From assembly GCA_910585765.1 (NCBI GenBank), contig CAJUES010000011.1, positions 9,532-73,531 on the forward strand: DNA of 64,000 nt, read 5' to 3'. Positions within the stretch are counted from its first letter, which is position 1; every line of letters begins with the position of its first letter. The DNA is from an uncultured Lachnospiraceae bacterium (GTDB lineage: Bacteria > Bacillota > Clostridia > Lachnospirales > Lachnospiraceae). A program made the position numbers and the translations under genes. The notes under the pieces are model-generated. The model was given only the letters and a program-made list of their open reading frames with translations. It ran no database searches and was not told the DNA's origin. This document shows positions 25,986 to 34,508 of the stretch, piece after piece.

Positions 25986-26807
25986 ATGAAAAAATTTGCG
26001 AGATTACTATTAATGCTTACCTGCGTTTTCGTTCTGACAGCGTGCGGTTCCTCAAACGAGACTCCCGGCGAGGTGCAGCAGAACAAGGAGGAGGCGGCGA
26101 GGAACAGGGCCAGTTGCGTTGTCGAGCTCACAGTGAAGTTAGTCGAGACAGAGACTGTCGATGATATGCTCGAAGATTACAATAATACAGAGCTCGGGGA
26201 TCTGTACGCGTCGACATATGCACAGTATTATAACGATGGTTCCTTTATGTGCGAGGGCAAGGCGGTGAACAGTGCGCTCACATCCTTCCAGACAGGGCTT
26301 GACAGCATGAAGAGCATCACGGAGTATGGCACACCGACCTCTGTTGTCGATGACGACACGATCATCGTTACGGTTCCTGTGATCGGTGAGAAAGAAAACG
26401 GTTCGGTAGAATTAATATTTACGAATGATATCTATCTGGAGATGACATCGTGCACGCTGAATCTCGACCAGACAAAGGGACAGCTGATGACGAGGGCGGC
26501 GCTCAACACACTGCTCGGTATGGGTACTGTGTTTGTGGTACTGATCCTGATCAGTTTCATCATCTCCGCATTTGGAGTGATCCCGAAGATCCAGGCTTCT
26601 TTGGCTCCCGGGAAAGCGGAGCTTCCGCCGGCACCTGCTCCCGCTCCCGCAGCGCCTGCAGTCGAGGAGGAGGAAGAGGACCTCTCCGATGACATGGAAC
26701 TTGTGGCAGTCATGGCAGCAGCGATCGCGGCGTACGAGGGAACGAGCGTGGAAGGTTTCCAGGTGAGGAGCATCAGACGGGCAAACACAAAAAATTGGAA
26801 AAAGTAA
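25986..26807 (+). CDS. OadG-type decarboxylase gamma subunit with lipoprotein-like N-terminal domain
   Basis: A 273-residue protein. The signal peptide ends in lipobox LTAC (cysteine about 20). Residues about 30-165 form an extracytoplasmic domain of unknown role. A membrane helix (LLGMGTVFVVLILISFIISAFGVIPK) and the Pro/Ala-rich linker after it (AELPPAPAPAPAAP, then an acidic run) are the OadG/gamma signature. The C-terminal MELVAVMAAAIAAYEG is also typical. Gamma subunits are usually 80-110 residues, so the N-terminal domain is an addition. It holds the Na+-pump complex together at the membrane. Confidence 0.82.
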   Translation: MKKFARLLLMLTCVFVLTACGSSNETPGEVQQNKEEAARNRASCVVELTVKLVETETVDDMLEDYNNTELGDLYASTYAQYYNDGSFMCEGKAVNSALTSFQTGLDSMKSITEYGTPTSVVDDDTIIVTVPVIGEKENGSVELIFTNDIYLEMTSCTLNLDQTKGQLMTRAALNTLLGMGTVFVVLILISFIISAFGVIPKIQASLAPGKAELPPAPAPAPAAPAVEEEEEDLSDDMELVAVMAAAIAAYEGTSVEGFQVRSIRRANTKNWKK

Positions 26808-26845
26808 TGCGATGTAATGAAATGAATCAATAGGAGGAAGTTAAA

Positions 26846-27220
26846 ATGAAAAATTATACAATCACCGTTAACGGCAACGTATATGATGTTGTGGTAGAAG
26901 AAGGCACAGGCTCCGGGGCAGCTCCTGTGGCGGCAGCGGCTCCCAAGGCAGCACCGAAGGCGGCTCCCAAAGCGGCAGCGCCGAAGGCAAGCGCAGGTGC
27001 AGCGGGCAGCATCCGCATCGAGGCGGGCGCTGCAGGCAAGGTGTTCAAACTCGAGAAGAGTGTCGGACAGGCTGTAAAGAGAGGGGATGCGGTCGTGATC
27101 CTCGAGGCTATGAAGATGGAGATCCCTGTGGTTGCGCCTCAGGACGGTACAGTGGCAAGTGTTGATGTGGCAGTTGGCGACTCTGTTGAAGCAGGTGCTT
27201 TGCTTGCAACTTTGAACTAA
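26846..27220 (+). CDS. Biotin carboxyl carrier protein of the decarboxylase
   Basis: A 124-residue carrier. The N-terminus YTITVNGNVYDVVVEE is followed by an Ala/Pro/Lys hinge (residues 27-52, repeated PKAAPKAA), then a biotinyl domain with the biotinylated lysine in EAMKMEIPV. It shuttles carboxyl groups between the carboxyltransferases and the beta subunit. TAGGAGGAAG precedes the start. Confidence 0.95.
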   Translation: MKNYTITVNGNVYDVVVEEGTGSGAAPVAAAAPKAAPKAAPKAAAPKASAGAAGSIRIEAGAAGKVFKLEKSVGQAVKRGDAVVILEAMKMEIPVVAPQDGTVASVDVAVGDSVEAGALLATLN

Positions 27221-27287
27221 GGAGCTGTCGCAGGACAGTTCTCGGGGCGCGGCAGCGCTCTGGAAAATAAAATAGGAGGTCAACAAA

Positions 27288-28436
27288 ATGTCATATATAG
27301 CAGATACATTGAACAATCTGATCCATCAGACAGCATTTTTCAACATCACCGGCGGAAATGTGATCATGATCCTTGTTGCTTGTATATTTCTTTATCTTGC
27401 TATCGCGAAGCAGTATGAACCACTTCTGTTAACACCGATAGCGTTTGGTATGCTGCTGGTGAATATCTATCCCGACATTATGGCACCGATCGGTGCGGAC
27501 GGCACACCTGGCGGTTTACTGCATTATTTCTATTTACTGGATGAGTGGGCGATCCTCCCATCCCTGATATTCATGGGTGTGGGTGCCATGACGGACTTTG
27601 GACCGCTGATCGCCAATCCCAAGAGCTTCCTGCTTGGTGCGGCAGCTCAGTTTGGTATCTTTGCGGCGTACTTTGGCGCGATCCTTTTCGGCTTTAATGA
27701 CAAGGCAGCAGCGGCTGTCTCCATCATCGGCGGTGCGGATGGCCCTACATCGATCTTCCTTGCCAGCAAGCTTGGACAGACGGGTCTGCTCGGACCGATC
27801 GCAGTGGCGGCGTACTCGTACATGTCATTGGTGCCGATCATCCAGCCGCCTATCATGAAACTGCTGACGACGGAGAAGGAGAGACAGATCAAGATGGCGC
27901 AGCTGCGTCCGGTTTCCAAGCTTGAGAAGATTCTGTTCCCGATCGTTGTCACGATCGTGGTATGTCTGATCCTTCCTACAACGGCTCCGCTTGTCGGTAT
28001 GCTGATGCTGGGTAATCTGTTCAGGGAGTCAGGCGTGGTGAGACAGCTCCAGGAGACAGCTTCCAACGCACTGATGTACATCGTCGTGATCCTGCTCGGC
28101 ACATCTGTAGGCGCTACGACCAGCGCGGAGGCATTCCTGAACTGGAGTACCATCAAGATCGTTGTGCTGGGTCTTGTCGCATTTATGTTCGGTACGGCGG
28201 CGGGTGTCCTTTTCGGCAAACTGATGTGTGTGCTGACGAAGGGCAAGGTGAATCCGCTGATCGGATCGGCAGGCGTTTCAGCCGTTCCTATGGCGGCGCG
28301 CGTTTCGCAGAAGGTTGGTGCGGAGGCAGATCCGACAAACTTCCTGCTCATGCATGCCATGGGACCGAATGTTGCAGGTGTTATCGGTACAGCAGTGGCA
28401 GCCGGAACATTTATGGCGATCTTCGGTGTATTTTAA
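27288..28436 (+). CDS. Na+-translocating decarboxylase beta subunit (OadB/MmdB family)
   Basis: Integral membrane subunit that decarboxylates carboxybiotin and exports Na+. The 382-residue protein has about nine membrane segments. The conserved region [17 protein letters not shown] carries the ion-linked aspartate, and [21 protein letters not shown] is the second signature. The normal length is 370-430. A GGAGG site precedes the ATG. Together with the gamma subunit and carrier it makes a full Na+-pump. Confidence 0.94.
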   Translation: MSYIADTLNNLIHQTAFFNITGGNVIMILVACIFLYLAIAKQYEPLLLTPIAFGMLLVNIYPDIMAPIGADGTPGGLLHYFYLLDEWAILPSLIFMGVGAMTDFGPLIANPKSFLLGAAAQFGIFAAYFGAILFGFNDKAAAAVSIIGGADGPTSIFLASKLGQTGLLGPIAVAAYSYMSLVPIIQPPIMKLLTTEKERQIKMAQLRPVSKLEKILFPIVVTIVVCLILPTTAPLVGMLMLGNLFRESGVVRQLQETASNALMYIVVILLGTSVGATTSAEAFLNWSTIKIVVLGLVAFMFGTAAGVLFGKLMCVLTKGKVNPLIGSAGVSAVPMAARVSQKVGAEADPTNFLLMHAMGPNVAGVIGTAVAAGTFMAIFGVF

Positions 28437-28468
28437 AGTTGAGAATATAAAATATAGGAGGAATAGAA

Positions 28469-29905
28469 ATGTCAGAAATAGAAAAAAAACCGATCAAGAT
28501 CACTGAGACTGTTCTTCGTGATTCACATCAGTCTTTGATCGCTACGAGAATGCCGACTGAGTTCATGCTTCCGATCCTTGAGACGATGGATCAGGTCGGA
28601 TATCATTCTTTAGAGTGCTGGGGCGGTGCCACCTTCGATGCATCCCTTCGTTTCCTGAAGGAAGATCCCTGGGAGAGACTCAGAAAGATCAGGGATGGCG
28701 TCAAGAAGACAAAGCTTCAGATGCTTTTCAGAGGACAGAATATTTTGGGCTACCGCCATTATGCGGACGATGTCGTCACGGAGTTTGTCGAGAAATCCAT
28801 CGCAAACGGCATTGATATCATCCGTATCTTTGACTGTTTCAATGACCTCAGAAATCTGCAGTGCGCGGTAAACGCGGCGAACACTGTCAAGAAGAGGGAG
28901 GGCCGCGGCGAGGCACAGATCGCCCTTTCCTACACATTGGGTGACGCGTACACTCTCGAGTACTGGATGAAGATGGCAAAAGATATCGAGGAGATGGGGG
29001 CAGACTCCATCTGTATCAAGGATATGGCAGGTCTTTTGGTTCCCTACAAGGCTGAGGAGCTGATCAAAGCCATGAAGTCCGCGACGAAACTTCCGATCCA
29101 GCTGCACACACACTACACATCGGGTGTCGCTTCCATGACGTACTTAAAGGCTGTCGAGGCCGGTGTCGATGTCATTGACTGTGCGATCTCACCGTTTGCG
29201 CTCGGCACATCACAGCCGGCGACAGAGGTTATGGTGGAGACGTTCAAGAACACACCGTACGATACCGGATTCGACCAGAACCTGCTGGCAAAGATCGCGG
29301 AGCACTTTAGGCCTTACAGGGAGGAGTGCCTGAAGAGCGGACTGCTCAATCCGAAGGTGCTTGGCGTTGATATCAAGACACTGATGTACCAGGTTCCGGG
29401 CGGTATGCTGTCGAACATGGTGAGCCAGCTGAAAGAGCAGAACGCGGAAGATAAGTACTATGACGTGCTGCAGGAGATCCCCAGGGTGCGCAAGGATCTG
29501 GGCGAGCCGCCTCTTGTCACACCGTCCTCGCAGATCGTCGGCACACAGGCCGTATTCAATGTGCTTATGGGTGAGCGCTACAAGATGGCTACAAAGGAGA
29601 CGAAGGCAGTTCTCCACGGTGAGTACGGTCAGACAGTCAAGCCGTTCAATAAGGAAGTTCAGGATAAGGTGCTCTCAGCGGAGGAGAAGGAGACCATCAT
29701 CACCTGCCGTCCGGCAGATAAGCTTCCAAACGAGCTAAAGAAGATCGAGGAGGAGATGAAGGAGTGGAAGCAGCAGGATGAGGATGTATTGTCCTATGCG
29801 CTGTTCCCTCAGGTAGCGATCGATTTCTTTAAATATCGTCAGGCACAGCAGGAGAAGGTTGATATGACTCAGGCTGACACTAAGAACGGTGCATATCCCG
29901 TTTGA
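28469..29905 (+). CDS. Oxaloacetate/pyruvate carboxyltransferase subunit (5S-like, OadA without biotin domain)
   Basis: A 478-residue TIM-barrel carboxyltransferase of the pyruvate carboxylase/oxaloacetate decarboxylase family. Motifs: TVLRDSHQSL, LECWGGATFD, the metal- and carbamyl-lysine region CIKDMAGLLVPY and the metal ligands in LHTHYTSG. The PYC_OADA domain follows (PGGMLSNMVSQL). The biotinyl domain usually fused at the end of OadA is missing; the separate carrier encoded at 26846-27220 supplies it. Its presence with a 12S-type subunit suggests a transcarboxylase or a dual-substrate decarboxylase. Confidence 0.92.
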   Translation: MSEIEKKPIKITETVLRDSHQSLIATRMPTEFMLPILETMDQVGYHSLECWGGATFDASLRFLKEDPWERLRKIRDGVKKTKLQMLFRGQNILGYRHYADDVVTEFVEKSIANGIDIIRIFDCFNDLRNLQCAVNAANTVKKREGRGEAQIALSYTLGDAYTLEYWMKMAKDIEEMGADSICIKDMAGLLVPYKAEELIKAMKSATKLPIQLHTHYTSGVASMTYLKAVEAGVDVIDCAISPFALGTSQPATEVMVETFKNTPYDTGFDQNLLAKIAEHFRPYREECLKSGLLNPKVLGVDIKTLMYQVPGGMLSNMVSQLKEQNAEDKYYDVLQEIPRVRKDLGEPPLVTPSSQIVGTQAVFNVLMGERYKMATKETKAVLHGEYGQTVKPFNKEVQDKVLSAEEKETIITCRPADKLPNELKKIEEEMKEWKQQDEDVLSYALFPQVAIDFFKYRQAQQEKVDMTQADTKNGAYPV

Positions 29906-29911
29906 TTAGTG

Positions 29912-29972
29912 CCGGAACTGTTTGGCAGTATCGGGTTAAAGTTGGCTTTAACCCGATACTTTCGCAGTTCGG
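29912..29972 (+). terminator. Strong terminator of the decarboxylase operon
   Basis: A perfect 15-bp stem (29927-29941 with 29946-29960) with loop TTGG, extended by CCGGAACTG pairing with CAGTTCGG further out. The T run is short (TTTC), but the stem is one of the strongest in the window. Confidence 0.8.
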
Positions 29973-29990
29973 TATACCTGTGAGAAAGGC

Positions 29991-30548
29991 ATGGATGATG
30001 AAATGGCAAGGAAAGAATTGATTACAAAGGACAAAATAGCGGAGACAGCCTTTTCGCTGGCAAGAGCGGAGGGCATAGAGAATGTTACTGCCAGAAAACT
30101 GGCAGCACAGATCGGATGTTCTACACAGCCAATATTCAGGGTTTATGCAAATATGGGCGAGCTCTATTCAGAGATATATCAGAGGGCGATTGATGCCTTC
30201 GGTGATTACTATGGACACTACAAGTCGGAGGTGGTAACACCGTTTATACACCTGGGACTTGCTTACATAAATTATGCTAAGGAAGAGAGAAAACTGTTCC
30301 AGCTTCTTTTCCAGTCAGAGCATCGGGGGGACAGGGGGCTGTTTGAGCTCTTAAACGGCAAATCGGGGGCGGTCAGCAGGGAGATCAACAAGGCGGCATC
30401 ATCCGGCTGTCAGAATCCGAGCGGTCTGTTCATGAAAATGTGGATCTTTATACACGGATGCGCCTGTATGGTGCTCACCGGAGATTATGACCTCACAGAG
30501 GATGAGACGATCGATCTGCTGCAGGATATCTATAACAGCTGTTCATGA
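29991..30548 (+). CDS. TetR/AcrR-family transcriptional regulator
   Basis: A 185-residue repressor-type protein with an N-terminal helix-turn-helix (IAETAFSLARAEGIENVTARKLAAQIGCS, then QPIFRVYANMGEL). The C-terminal domain is of the WHG-type (YAKEERKLFQLLF, FIHGCACMVLTGDYDLTEDE). Ligand unknown. It lies after the terminator of the decarboxylase operon and 32 bases before an rpiR gene. The start may be ATG 29991 or ATG 30003; the GAGAAAGG site is spaced better for the latter. Confidence 0.87.
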   Translation: MDDEMARKELITKDKIAETAFSLARAEGIENVTARKLAAQIGCSTQPIFRVYANMGELYSEIYQRAIDAFGDYYGHYKSEVVTPFIHLGLAYINYAKEERKLFQLLFQSEHRGDRGLFELLNGKSGAVSREINKAASSGCQNPSGLFMKMWIFIHGCACMVLTGDYDLTEDETIDLLQDIYNSCS

Positions 30549-30580
30549 TGATACAAAAGCGCTGAGGATGAGGATTTTTG

Positions 30581-31516
30581 ATGGACGCAAAACGAGATAC
30601 CATATCGAGAATAAATGAGAAGTTTAATAAGATGAGCAAGTCCCACAAAAAACTTGCCACGTTTGTCATTGACCACTATGAGCAGGCAGCCTTTATGACT
30701 GCCGCGAAGCTCGGGAAGGCAGTCGGGATCAGTGAGGCGACTGTCGTGCGGTTTGCGTATGCGCTGGAGTATGAAGGATATCCTGAATTTCAGGAGGCGT
30801 TGGCGGAGTGGGTCAAAAAGAAGCTGAATACAGTGCAGTCGATCGGAGCCAAGTACGGGGCAAGCACGCAGGCTGAACTTCTGACGTCGGTGCTCAGCGC
30901 CGATATCGAGAAGATCGAAGATACGATGGAGCACATCGACGTGCAGTCCTTTGAGGCGGCAGTCGATATCATCCTGGCGGCGAAGCATGTATATATCATC
31001 GGGATCAGGAGCTGCAAGCCGCTGGCGCAGTTTCTGCACTTTTACCTCAACATGATCCGCGGGGATGTCTACCTGCTCGACTCGACCAGCACATCGGAGA
31101 CTTTTGAGCAGATGCTCAGGATCAATGAGAAGGACGCCGTGATCGGCATCAGCTTTCCCAGGTACTCGATGAGGACCCTCAAGGCGATGGAGATGGCAAA
31201 TGACAAAAATGCGAAGGTGATCACGCTGACAGATACGATCCACTCGCCGATGTGTCTCTACTCGGCGTGCAATCTGCTGGCGCGGAGTGATATGGTGTCG
31301 ATCGTGGATTCGCTCGTGGCGCCGCTGAGCCTGATCAACGCGCTGGTGGTGGCGCTGTGCCTGCGCAGACCTGACGAGGTGAAATGGAATCTGGAATCTC
31401 TCGAGAAGGCGTGGGATAACTATCAGGTCTATTTGAAGGATGAGATCAATTTTATCGACGAGGATATGCTGAACACGCCGCTGCAGGCTCAGATGGGACA
31501 GCGGAGAAGGAGATAA
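30581..31516 (+). CDS. RpiR/MurR-family transcriptional regulator with SIS domain
   Basis: A 311-residue regulator. Residues 1-75 form the RpiR helix-turn-helix (KLGKAVGISEATVVRFAYALEYEGYPEF). Residues about 125-265 form a SIS sugar-phosphate-binding domain (VYIIGIRSCKPLAQFLHFYL, then AVIGISFPRYSMRTLKAMEMA). The effector is probably a phosphosugar or amino sugar but is not shown. ATG 30581 is preceded by GAGGATGAGG. No sugar genes adjoin it; the next gene is a flavoprotein gene. Confidence 0.91.
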   Translation: MDAKRDTISRINEKFNKMSKSHKKLATFVIDHYEQAAFMTAAKLGKAVGISEATVVRFAYALEYEGYPEFQEALAEWVKKKLNTVQSIGAKYGASTQAELLTSVLSADIEKIEDTMEHIDVQSFEAAVDIILAAKHVYIIGIRSCKPLAQFLHFYLNMIRGDVYLLDSTSTSETFEQMLRINEKDAVIGISFPRYSMRTLKAMEMANDKNAKVITLTDTIHSPMCLYSACNLLARSDMVSIVDSLVAPLSLINALVVALCLRRPDEVKWNLESLEKAWDNYQVYLKDEINFIDEDMLNTPLQAQMGQRRRR

Positions 31517-31550
31517 GGATACAGGATATGATGATAAGGAGTCAACAGCA

Positions 31551-32951
31551 GTGGACATCGTAGTAGTGGGCGGCGGGGCGGCAGGAATGATGGCGGCTGT
31601 CGCTGCGGCAGGCGCGGGCGACAGCCGGGTCTTGCTGATCGAGAAGAATGAAAAACTGGGAAAGAAGCTGTTCATCACGGGAAAAGGCAGATGCAATGTG
31701 ACAAATGCCTGCGAAGTCGAAGATTTGTTTCAGAGCGTGATGGAACACGCAAAATTTCTGTACAGTGCGGTGTACGGGTTTGACAACCGTGCTGTCATGG
31801 ATTTTTTCGAGGGGGCGGGCTGTCCGCTAAAGATCGAGCGGGGGCAGCGCGTATTTCCGCAGTCCGACCACAGTTCCGACATCATCAGGGCGCTGGAGCA
31901 GGAGCTGAAAAGGCGTGGTGTACAGGTATTGCTCAACACTGAGGTGAGAGCAGTCCGCACAGCGCCGCTCGAGATGGAAGAGGACAGCGGCGGCGATGCC
32001 GGGGCAGTACACAAAAGAGACGATCAATATGATAAGAAAAAGCGGAGCGGCGGGCGGAAACAGACCTGTCTTGCCAGGATAACCGGGATCGAGGCGTATG
32101 ACAGGAACACCAGGAAAAAGACGGAGATCTGTGCGGACAGGCTGATCGTAGCGACAGGGGGATGCTCCTATGTGCTGACAGGTTCGACAGGCGACGGATA
32201 CCGCTTTGCGAGCGCGTGCGGCCACAGCATCATTCCGACGATGCCGGCGCTCGTGCCGTTCTCGGTGAAGGAGACGTGGTGCCATGAGCTGCAGGGGCTT
32301 TCGTTAAAAAATGTGCGGGTGAGCCTTGAGCGCAACGGAAAGCAGATCTATGAGGATTTCGGGGAAATGCTGTTCACGCATTACGGTGTCAGCGGACCGC
32401 TGATCCTGAGCGCCAGCAGTTATTATGTGCACAGCGCCGGCAAGGATGCGGCAGGCGATGTGAAGCTTTTTATCGATCTGAAGCCGGCACTCACCCACGA
32501 ACAGCTCGACAAGCGAATCCTCAGGGATTTTGATGACAATAAGAACAAACAGTTCAAGAATGTGATTGGCAGTCTGTTTCCCGCAAAGCTGGTGCCGGTC
32601 ATGCCGCTCCTGGCGGACATTGATCCGGACAGGAGGGTCAACGAGATCACAAGGGCGGAGCGTGAGCGTTTTGTGCAGGCAGTCAAGCGCATGGAGCTCA
32701 CGGTAACGGGTGTGCGGGATTACAGCGAGGCTGTGATCACCAAAGGCGGTGTGCCGACCAGCGAAGTGTCGCCCTCGACGATGGAGTCCAGACTTGTGAG
32801 CGGGCTGTACTTTGCGGGGGAAGTACTTGATCTCGACGCGCTTACAGGCGGCTTCAACCTTCAGATCGCATGGTCGACAGGGCATCTGGCGGGGCTGAGC
32901 GCAGCGTCCGGAGTCGAGAACAAAGGATCGATACAGGGAAATATTACATAA
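31551..32951 (+). CDS. NAD(P)/FAD-dependent oxidoreductase, HI0933/YhiN (BaiN-like) family
   Basis: A 466-residue flavoprotein starting from GTG with AAGGAG 9 bases upstream. The FAD-binding motif is VVVGGGAAGMMAAVAAA, then the family signatures NEKLGKKLFITGKGRCNVTNA and, near the end, GLYFAGEVLDLDALTGGFNLQIAWSTG. The family has no settled role; some members reduce unsaturated bile acids. Residues about 138-172 hold a charged insertion (many Lys/Arg/Asp) not typical of homologues. It starts the run cmk-ispH-rpsA. Confidence 0.9.
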   Translation: MDIVVVGGGAAGMMAAVAAAGAGDSRVLLIEKNEKLGKKLFITGKGRCNVTNACEVEDLFQSVMEHAKFLYSAVYGFDNRAVMDFFEGAGCPLKIERGQRVFPQSDHSSDIIRALEQELKRRGVQVLLNTEVRAVRTAPLEMEEDSGGDAGAVHKRDDQYDKKKRSGGRKQTCLARITGIEAYDRNTRKKTEICADRLIVATGGCSYVLTGSTGDGYRFASACGHSIIPTMPALVPFSVKETWCHELQGLSLKNVRVSLERNGKQIYEDFGEMLFTHYGVSGPLILSASSYYVHSAGKDAAGDVKLFIDLKPALTHEQLDKRILRDFDDNKNKQFKNVIGSLFPAKLVPVMPLLADIDPDRRVNEITRAERERFVQAVKRMELTVTGVRDYSEAVITKGGVPTSEVSPSTMESRLVSGLYFAGEVLDLDALTGGFNLQIAWSTGHLAGLSAASGVENKGSIQGNIT

Positions 32952-32979
32952 TTTTATGGATGATAGGAGAAACTAACAG

Positions 32980-33657
32980 ATGAGCAACAATATTGCAATC
33001 GCGATCGACGGACCTGCCGGGGCAGGGAAGAGCACGATCGCCAGACTGGTCGCGGAGAGAAAGGGGTACATCTATGTCGACACCGGGGCGATGTACCGTG
33101 CCATGGCGCTGTACTTTATCGAGCAGGGAATCGGTGCAGACGAGCAGGAGCGCATCGCAAGTGTGGTTCCCGATGTGGAGGTGACGATCACCTACGAGGA
33201 CGGAGAGCAGATCGTGTGGCTGGGCGGCAGGAACGTAAACGGCTTGATCCGCACGGAGGAAGTCGGCAAGATGGCATCTGCAAGCAGCGGCAGTATAGCA
33301 GTGCGGAGAAAGCTTGTGGAGCTTCAGCAGGCGCTTGCCAGGAAGGAGAGTGTCGTCATGGACGGCAGGGATATCGGAACGTGTGTCCTGCCGGACGCCG
33401 ACGTGAAGGTATATCTGACTGCGGACAGCCGTGTGAGGGCCAGGAGACGCTATGAGGAGCTAAAGAAAAAGGGACAGGACTGTGACCTTGACGTGATCGA
33501 GAAAGACATTATAGACCGCGACTATCAGGATATGCATCGGGAGATCTCCCCGCTGCGTCAGGCTGAGGATGCAGTGCTGCTGGATTCCTCCCACATGACG
33601 ATAGAGGAAGTGGCACAGGCGATCATCGGGCTGTGCGACGAGGCGCGGAGGGAATAG
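32980..33657 (+). CDS. cmk: Cytidylate kinase
   Basis: Phosphorylates CMP and dCMP. The 225-residue protein has the P-loop GPAGAGKSTIARLVAE, the YVDTGAMYRAMAL signature and MDGRDIGTCVLPDADVKVYLTA, with the LID region RARRRYEE. TAGGAGA precedes the ATG. Gene order cmk-ispH-rpsA is the conserved arrangement of Clostridia; ispH begins 2 bases after the stop. Confidence 0.96.
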   Translation: MSNNIAIAIDGPAGAGKSTIARLVAERKGYIYVDTGAMYRAMALYFIEQGIGADEQERIASVVPDVEVTITYEDGEQIVWLGGRNVNGLIRTEEVGKMASASSGSIAVRRKLVELQQALARKESVVMDGRDIGTCVLPDADVKVYLTADSRVRARRRYEELKKKGQDCDLDVIEKDIIDRDYQDMHREISPLRQAEDAVLLDSSHMTIEEVAQAIIGLCDEARRE

Positions 33658-33659
33658 GC

Positions 33660-34508
33660 ATGGAGGTAGTCGTTACAAAGTCTGCCGGTTTCTGTTTCGG
33701 GGTCAGGCGGGCTGTTGAACAAGTGTACGAACAAGTGCACAAGGGCGAAAAAGTGTACACCTACGGATCGATTGCGCACAATGAGACGGTCGTGAGGGAA
33801 CTGGAGGAACAGGGTGTGACCGTGCTGGAGAGCAGGGACGAGCTGGAGAGGCTGACCGAGGGGACGGTGATCATACGTGCGCACGGCATTTCGGAGGAGA
33901 TTTACGGTCTGCTGGAGGCGAAGGGGCTTGCGTATGTCGACGCAACCTGTCCGTTCGTGAAACGTATCCATAAGATCGTGCAGGAGCAGTCCGCGCAGGG
34001 GCGGCGCATCATCATTATAGGAAATGACGGTCATCCGGAGGTGGAGGGCGCTAAGGGATGGACAAAAAGCCCGGCGACAGTGATCGAAACACCGGAGCAG
34101 GCACAGAATTTTGAGGCGAAAAAAGGCGAAAAATTGTGCATCGTGTCACAAACGACATTTAACTACAAGAAATTTCAAGATTTAGTTGAAATTTTTCGAA
34201 AAAAAGGTTATGATATAATTGTTGCAAATACTATATGCAATGCAACAGAAGAACGTCAGAAGGAAGCAGTCGAATTAGCTGCGAAGGCTGACGTGATGAT
34301 TGTGATAGGTGGTACTCACAGTTCAAACACACGTAAGCTTTACGAATTATGCAAATGTGAATGTGAGAATACTTACTATATACAAACACTGGACGACCTG
34401 CAATTAGATTTACCTAATTCTGTAGAACTGGTGGGCATCACAGCGGGGGCTTCTACCCCAAACAAAATAATTGAGGAGGTTCAAAATTATGTCAGAATTA
34501 ACTTTTGA
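33660..34508 (+). CDS. ispH: 4-hydroxy-3-methylbut-2-enyl diphosphate reductase
   Basis: Last enzyme of the MEP isoprenoid pathway, an Fe-S protein making IPP and DMAPP. The 282-residue protein keeps the three cluster cysteines: SAGFCFGVRRAV, VDATCPFVKRIH and NTICNATEERQ. The ATG at 33660 lies just after cmk. The last 20 bases overlap the start of rpsA in another frame. In many Clostridia ispH and rpsA are fused; here they are separate genes. The last third turns clearly AT-richer than the first part. Confidence 0.95.
   Translation: MEVVVTKSAGFCFGVRRAVEQVYEQVHKGEKVYTYGSIAHNETVVRELEEQGVTVLESRDELERLTEGTVIIRAHGISEEIYGLLEAKGLAYVDATCPFVKRIHKIVQEQSAQGRRIIIIGNDGHPEVEGAKGWTKSPATVIETPEQAQNFEAKKGEKLCIVSQTTFNYKKFQDLVEIFRKKGYDIIVANTICNATEERQKEAVELAAKADVMIVIGGTHSSNTRKLYELCKCECENTYYIQTLDDLQLDLPNSVELVGITAGASTPNKIIEEVQNYVRINF
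34211..34219 (+). promoter_or_regulatory. Possible extended -10 promoter inside ispH for rpsA
   Basis: TGATATAAT is a perfect extended -10 box in the AT-rich 3' third of ispH, about 270 bases before the rpsA start. The TTGAAA at 34186-34191 is 22 bases away, too far for a good -35 box, so strength relies on the TG element. Confidence 0.4.

Noticed and set aside
34186..34219. TTGAAA and TATAAT in ispH as a normal -35/-10 pair
   Set aside because: The spacing is 22 bases, outside the workable range; only the extended -10 is kept as a possible promoter.
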